Virus record (IMG/VR): IMGVR_UViG_3300037294_000572
Span: 1 to 23,440 of that record
Origin: a virus
Length of the DNA stretch: 23,440 nucleotides
Reading direction: 5' to 3' (one strand)
The notes under the pieces were generated by a model. It was not told the origin of the DNA and did not search any database. It was given only the letters and a program-made list of their open reading frames with translations. The position numbers and the translations under genes are program-made. Numbering within the stretch: position 1 is the first letter of the stretch; every line of letters starts with the position of its first letter. Positions 19,613-23,440 of this stretch are shown here, in pieces.

Positions 19613-19990
19613 TCATGGTTTCATCCCCTCGTCGTGTCGATATTCATCGTTGCGAACATTCGGCAGTAGTTGCAATAACTCCGGTAGGGCGGTCTGCACG
19701 GTGTCCCACACCACATCGAGGTTGATATCGAAGTAGCCGTGCGCGATGCGGTTGCGCATCCCTCGCATGCTGCGCCACGGCACGTCTGAGTGCCTCTCGG
19801 TGAACTCAGCGTAACCATCCATCACCTTCGTCGCCGCCTCACCCATGATGATGAGACTCATGATGACGGCCTGCTGGGTACGCTTGTCCGCAATGAAGTC
19901 GTCCTTATCCAAACCCTCAACGAAGCTGCACGCATCCGCTGCGGCCTGCTGCATATGTTCAAGGTAGTCAGGAAGGCGGTTTACGCTCAT
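19613..19990 (-). CDS. hepT: HepT-type HEPN toxin (125 aa)
   Basis: DUF86/HEPN protein with the diagnostic R-x4-H-x-Y motif R79-N-R-I-A-H84-G-Y86. The helical context SLIIMGEAATKVMDG and WRSMRGMRN is typical. HepT is an RNA-targeting toxin; its tyrosine is AMPylated by MntA, which inactivates it. The start overlaps the mntA stop by 4 bases. TA pairs between resolvase and transposase genes are a known feature of many Tn3 elements. Confidence 0.92.
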   Translation of the reverse strand: MSVNRLPDYLEHMQQAAADACSFVEGLDKDDFIADKRTQQAVIMSLIIMGEAATKVMDGYAEFTERHSDVPWRSMRGMRNRIAHGYFDINLDVVWDTVQTALPELLQLLPNVRNDEYRHDEGMKP

Positions 19991-20277
19991 ACCGGCTGCG
20001 CCTCCGCGAGTACCTGAGCGCGAAACGTCGGCGACAGATCCCCGGGGGTCAATAGATCGACATGGACGCCGAGCAAGGTCTCCAGTTCGACTTGCAAGCC
20101 ACCCAAATCGAACAGAGTTGCGCCGGGTAGCGCATCGACCAACAGATCAAGGTCGCTGCCGTCCTGATCGGTGCCGTGAAGAACCGATCCGAAGATACGC
20201 GGGTTCGCCGTGTGAAAACGGCCAGCTGCCTCGCGGACAGCGCTTCGTTTTAGGTCAAGAGCAATTGACGGTTTCAT
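19987..20277 (-). CDS. mntA: MntA-type minimal nucleotidyltransferase antitoxin (96 aa)
   Basis: The catalytic GSX10DXD motif is present: G30-S31 then D42-x-D44, in FGSVLHGTDQDGSDLDLLVD. The enzyme transfers AMP to the tyrosine of HepT and so acts as its antitoxin. Length is typical. It is the first gene of the leftward mntA-hepT-tnpR series. Its start lies at the edge of the probable res region, from which the operon is probably expressed and perhaps repressed by TnpR. Confidence 0.92.
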   Translation of the reverse strand: MKPSIALDLKRSAVREAAGRFHTANPRIFGSVLHGTDQDGSDLDLLVDALPGATLFDLGGLQVELETLLGVHVDLLTPGDLSPTFRAQVLAEAQPV

Positions 20278-20430
20278 GCGCGCATTTCCTTATCAAAACT
20301 CATTACAAAAACTGGTATTAAGAATAGCATTTCAAGAGCTATTTTTGAGAATAGCCGTGCCTTGATTCTGCGTGCTCGATTGGTGACGCACGAGGCTTAT
20401 CAATAACCTCCGTTTGTAAGAGGAGCAGCA
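20278..20430. other. Probable res site and divergent promoter region
   Basis: This 153-bp gap between mntA and tnpA is AT-rich and is the only space where a Tn3-type res site (about 120 bp) fits. It has repeated TATT/AATAGC elements (AGAATAGCATTTCAAGAGCT, and GAGAATAGC at 20347-20355). An imperfect palindrome, CGTGC...GCACG, lies around 20371-20392. TnpR should bind here and control tnpA and the leftward genes. Site boundaries cannot be fixed by eye. The tnpA ribosome site AGAGGAG is at 20420-20426. Confidence 0.6.
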
Positions 20431-23415
20431 ATGCCCCGTCGTTCCATATTGTCCGCCTCTGAGCGCGACTGCCTGCTGACTTTGCCTGACGCCCAGGATG
20501 AAATGATGCGGCACTACTCTTTCAGCGAATCAGATCTAGCCATCATCCGCCAACGGCGCGGGCCTGCGAACCGGCTGGGCTTTGCCGTGCAACTTTGCTA
20601 CATGCGCTACCCCGGCCTGATGCTCCGCGTGGGCGCCGAACCGTTTACGCCGCTGCTGCGTATGGTGGCGGCGCAACTCAAGGTCTCCGTCGAAACTTGG
20701 AACGACTACGGCCTACGTGAGCAAACCAGGCGCGAGCACCTAGTCGAGTTGCAGACGGTATTCAGATTTCAACCGTTCACGACGATGAACCACTATCGAT
20801 CAGCGGTACGTGGCCTAGATGAACTGGCATGGCAGACCGACAAGGGCATCGTGCTGGCGACCTCACTGGTGCAAAGCCTTCGTCAACAAAGCGTGCTGTT
20901 GCCAACGCTGGATGTTATCGAACGCATTTGTGCCGAAGCCGTCACCCGTGCCAATCGGCGCATTTATGCCGCGCTGACCGACGCACTGTCTGACGCCCAT
21001 CGCCTGCGCTTGGACGATCTGCTCAAATGCAAAGAGGCCAGTACGCTAACCTGCCTAGCGTGGCTTCGCCTGTCCCCGATCAGGCCAAACTCGCGGCACA
21101 TGCTGGAGCATATCGAGCGCCTCAAGGCTTGGTATTCGCTGGATCTGCCCGTCGGCATCGAACGGCGGGCTCACCAGAACCGGCTGCTCAAGATCGCCCG
21201 TGAGGGCGCCCAGATGACGCCCGCCGACCTAGCAAGGTTCGAGCCGCAGCGGCGCTATGCGACCCTTGTCGCGCTGGCCATGGAGGGCATGGCCACCGTC
21301 ACCGACGAGATCATTGACCTGCACGACCGTATCATCGGCAAGCTGTTCAACGCCGCCAAGAACAAGCATCAGCAGCAATTCCAAGCCTCCGGCAAGGCCA
21401 TCAACGACAAGGTGCGTCTGTACGGGTGCATCGGCCAAGCATTACTCGACGCCAAGCAAAGCGGCGGCGACCCCTTCGCGGCCATCGAATCAGTCATGTC
21501 TTGGGACGCGTTCACGGCCAGCGTGACGGAGGCGCAAAAACTTGCGCAGCCCGAGAGTTTTGACTTCCTGGCGCGTATCTCAGAAGGCTACGCCATGCTG
21601 CGGCGCTACGCGCCGCAGTTCCTGGACGTGCTCAAACTGCGGGCGGCACCCAGCGCCAAGGGCCTGCTTGACGCCATCGAGGTGCTGCGTGCGATGAACA
21701 CCGACAGCACCCGCAAGGTGCCGGCCGATGCGCCAACGGCGTTCGTCAAACCGCGCTGGGCCCGGCTGGTTCACACCAGCGATGGCCTCGACCGGCGTTA
21801 CTACGAGCTGTGCGCGTTGTCGGAGCTGAAGAACGCGCTGCGCTCAGGCGATGTCTGGGTGCAGGGCTCGCGCCAGTTCAAGGTTTTTGACGAATACCTG
21901 GTGCCCGCTGAGAAATTCACCAGCCTAAAGCTGGCCAGTCAATTGCCGCTGGCCGTGACCACCGACTGCGACCAGTATTTGCAGGAGCGCTTGTCCCTGC
22001 TTGAGCAGCAGTTGGCGACGGTCAACGCTCTAGCGGCAGCCAACGGCCTGCCAGACGCCACCATCACCACCGAGTCAGGCTTGAAGATCACGCCGCTGGA
22101 TGCCGTGCTGCCCGATACAGCACAAGCACTGATTGATCGGGCCGCGATGCTGCTACCGCGCGTCAAAATCACCGAAATGCTGATGGAGGTGGACGAGTGG
22201 ACTGGTTTCACCCGCCACTTCACACACCTCAAGACCGGGGACATCGCCAAGGACAAGACCTTGCTGCTCACGACGATCCTGGCCGATGGGATCAATCTTG
22301 GGCTCTCCAAGATGGCCGACTCATGTCCCGGCACAACCCATGCGAAGCTGTCGTGGCTACAGGCCTGGCACATCCGGGACGAGACCTACGGCGCGGCGCT
22401 GGCCGAGCTGGTCAACACGCAGCTGCGCCAACCCCTGGCAGCCCACTGGGGAGACGGCAGCACCTCGTCATCGGATGGGCAGCGCTTTCGCGCGGGAGGC
22501 CGGGCCCAGAGCACGGGTCACGTCAACCCCAAATACGGCACCGAGCCCGGGCGGATGTTCTACACGCACATCTCTGACCAGTACGCACCGTTCAGCATCA
22601 AACTGGTCAATGTCGGCGTGCGAGATTCGACCTACGTGCTCGACGGCCTGCTGTACCACGAGTCGGACTTGGCGGTCGAAGAGCACTACACCGACACGGC
22701 GGGCTTCACCGATCACGTCTTCGGCCTGATGCACCTGCTGGGCTTTCGCTTTGCGCCGAGAATCCGCGACCTTGGCGACACCAAGCTGTTCATCCCCAAG
22801 GGCGAAGCCACCTATGACGCGCTCAAGCCGATGATCAGCGGCGAGCGACTGAACGTCAAACAGATCCGCGACCACTGGGATGAAATCCTGCGGATGGCCA
22901 CCTCGATCAAGCAGGGCACGGTGACGGCTTCACTGATGCTCAGAAAGCTCGGCAGCTACCCGCGCCAGAACGGCCTGGCCGTCGCCCTGCGCGAACTCGG
23001 GCGCATCGAACGCACGTTGTTCATCCTGGACTGGCTGCAAAGCGTAGAGCTGCGCCGCCGTATTCATGCAGGGCTGAACAAGGGCGAAGCGCGTAATGCG
23101 CTGGCCCGCGCCGTGTTCTTCAACCGGCTGGGCGAAATTCGTGACCGTGGATTCGAGCAGCAACGCTACCGCGCCAGTGGCCTTAATCTTGTGACGGCGG
23201 CCATCGTGTTGTGGAACACGGTCTATCTGGAGCGGGCTGCGAACGCCCTGCGCGGGCACGCCAAAGGCATTGATGACGCATTGCTGCAGTACCTTTCGCC
23301 ACTGGGCTGGGAGCACATCAACCTGACGGGCGACTACCTGTGGCGCAGCAGCGCCAAGATCGGCGCGGGCAAGTTCAGGCCGCTGCGCCTACTCGCTGGG
23401 CTTAACGTGCTTTAA
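20431..23415 (+). CDS. tnpA: Tn3-family transposase TnpA (994 aa)
   Basis: It starts [20 protein letters not shown] and [20 protein letters not shown], the N-terminal end-binding region shared by Tn3/Tn21-type enzymes. The DDE triad is visible as D682 (SSSDGQRF), D755 ([13 protein letters not shown]) and E886 ([12 protein letters not shown]), at the spacings expected for the family. Full length. It copies the element by replicative transposition. The ATG has AGAGGAG 5-8 bases upstream. The stop lies inside the right terminal repeat, leaving no spare sequence. It is intact, so the element may be active. Confidence 0.97.
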   Translation: MPRRSILSASERDCLLTLPDAQDEMMRHYSFSESDLAIIRQRRGPANRLGFAVQLCYMRYPGLMLRVGAEPFTPLLRMVAAQLKVSVETWNDYGLREQTRREHLVELQTVFRFQPFTTMNHYRSAVRGLDELAWQTDKGIVLATSLVQSLRQQSVLLPTLDVIERICAEAVTRANRRIYAALTDALSDAHRLRLDDLLKCKEASTLTCLAWLRLSPIRPNSRHMLEHIERLKAWYSLDLPVGIERRAHQNRLLKIAREGAQMTPADLARFEPQRRYATLVALAMEGMATVTDEIIDLHDRIIGKLFNAAKNKHQQQFQASGKAINDKVRLYGCIGQALLDAKQSGGDPFAAIESVMSWDAFTASVTEAQKLAQPESFDFLARISEGYAMLRRYAPQFLDVLKLRAAPSAKGLLDAIEVLRAMNTDSTRKVPADAPTAFVKPRWARLVHTSDGLDRRYYELCALSELKNALRSGDVWVQGSRQFKVFDEYLVPAEKFTSLKLASQLPLAVTTDCDQYLQERLSLLEQQLATVNALAAANGLPDATITTESGLKITPLDAVLPDTAQALIDRAAMLLPRVKITEMLMEVDEWTGFTRHFTHLKTGDIAKDKTLLLTTILADGINLGLSKMADSCPGTTHAKLSWLQAWHIRDETYGAALAELVNTQLRQPLAAHWGDGSTSSSDGQRFRAGGRAQSTGHVNPKYGTEPGRMFYTHISDQYAPFSIKLVNVGVRDSTYVLDGLLYHESDLAVEEHYTDTAGFTDHVFGLMHLLGFRFAPRIRDLGDTKLFIPKGEATYDALKPMISGERLNVKQIRDHWDEILRMATSIKQGTVTASLMLRKLGSYPRQNGLAVALRELGRIERTLFILDWLQSVELRRRIHAGLNKGEARNALARAVFFNRLGEIRDRGFEQQRYRASGLNLVTAAIVLWNTVYLERAANALRGHAKGIDDALLQYLSPLGWEHINLTGDYLWRSSAKIGAGKFRPLRLLAGLNVL

Positions 23416-23438
23416 ATTCCGTTTCCTGAGACGACCCC
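23400..23438 (-). repeat. Right terminal repeat of the transposon
   Basis: Exact inverse of 17709-17747 and 19006-19044 over 39 bp. It contains the tnpA stop. Only TA follows before the window ends. Confidence 0.95.
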
Positions 23439-23440
23439 TA

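Larger units (their letters stand above)
17709..23438. mobile_element. Tn3-family transposon with an extra left end and two toxin-antitoxin modules (5730 bp)
   Basis: Identical 39-bp terminal repeats start at 17709 and 19006 (same orientation), and the inverted copy ends at 23438. The inner pair would define a 4433-bp element carrying tnpR, hepT, mntA and tnpA. The outer pair adds a xre-RES module. It sits inside the portal gene. The left flank is TTTTT and only two right-flank bases (TA) are in the window, so a matching 5-bp target duplication is not seen. Confidence 0.9.

Noticed and set aside
1-23440. CRISPR array or retron
   Set aside because: No regularly spaced repeats, cas gene or reverse transcriptase was seen on either strand.

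Overview
This window reads as a temperate tailed phage (siphovirus-like, HK97-type packaging genes) of a high-GC gammaproteobacterium, probably Pseudomonas or a relative. It carries plasmid-type partition genes, so a phage-plasmid lifestyle is plausible. A Tn3-family transposon interrupts it at the right end. The host assignment is inferred from GC-rich codon use and gene types, not from a marker gene. No tRNA, rRNA or CRISPR array was seen.

Layout. (1) 1-3511, plus strand: small phage genes of unknown function. Among them are a strong sigma70-type promoter, a structured leader, a C4-like antisense RNA, and a Rha/BRO-type antirepressor whose start region is complementary to two C4 segments. 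A partition-associated small protein ends the block. (2) 3568-6280, minus strand: a lysogeny block running away from the control region. It holds a CI-like repressor, a small protein, a frameshifted LuxR-type gene, ParA, a ParG-like ribbon-helix-helix protein and a 46-aa protein, and ends at an intrinsic terminator. (3) 6290-6440: divergent control region with repressor operators and a rightward promoter. (4) 6444-11852, plus strand: Cro-like protein, possible replication protein, small zinc-binding proteins, a degenerate nucleotide-kinase-like protein, a Q-like antiterminator candidate, a MazG-like protein and a tyrosine recombinase. (5) 12001-13688: terminator, then a lysis cassette of holin, SAR endolysin, Rz and overlapping Rz1. 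(6) 13688-17708: HNH endonuclease, possible cos region, small and large terminase, a small membrane protein, and a portal gene cut off after 374 codons.

(7) 17709-23438: Tn3-family element with three identical 39-bp terminal repeats, two on the left in direct orientation and one inverted on the right. Between the two left ends sits a Xre-RES toxin-antitoxin pair. Between the inner left end and the right end are a serine resolvase, a HepT/MntA (HEPN/MNT) pair, a probable res site and a 994-aa transposase. The insertion probably abolishes virion production from this copy. The partition genes and two addiction modules would still favour its maintenance as a plasmid-like or integrated element.

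The points most worth a second look are: the C4-antirepressor circuit with its visible antisense pairing; a family of AT-rich repeats centred on the par operon; a CI-like repressor that seems to lack the S24 catalytic lysine; and the double-left-end transposon carrying two stacked toxin-antitoxin modules.
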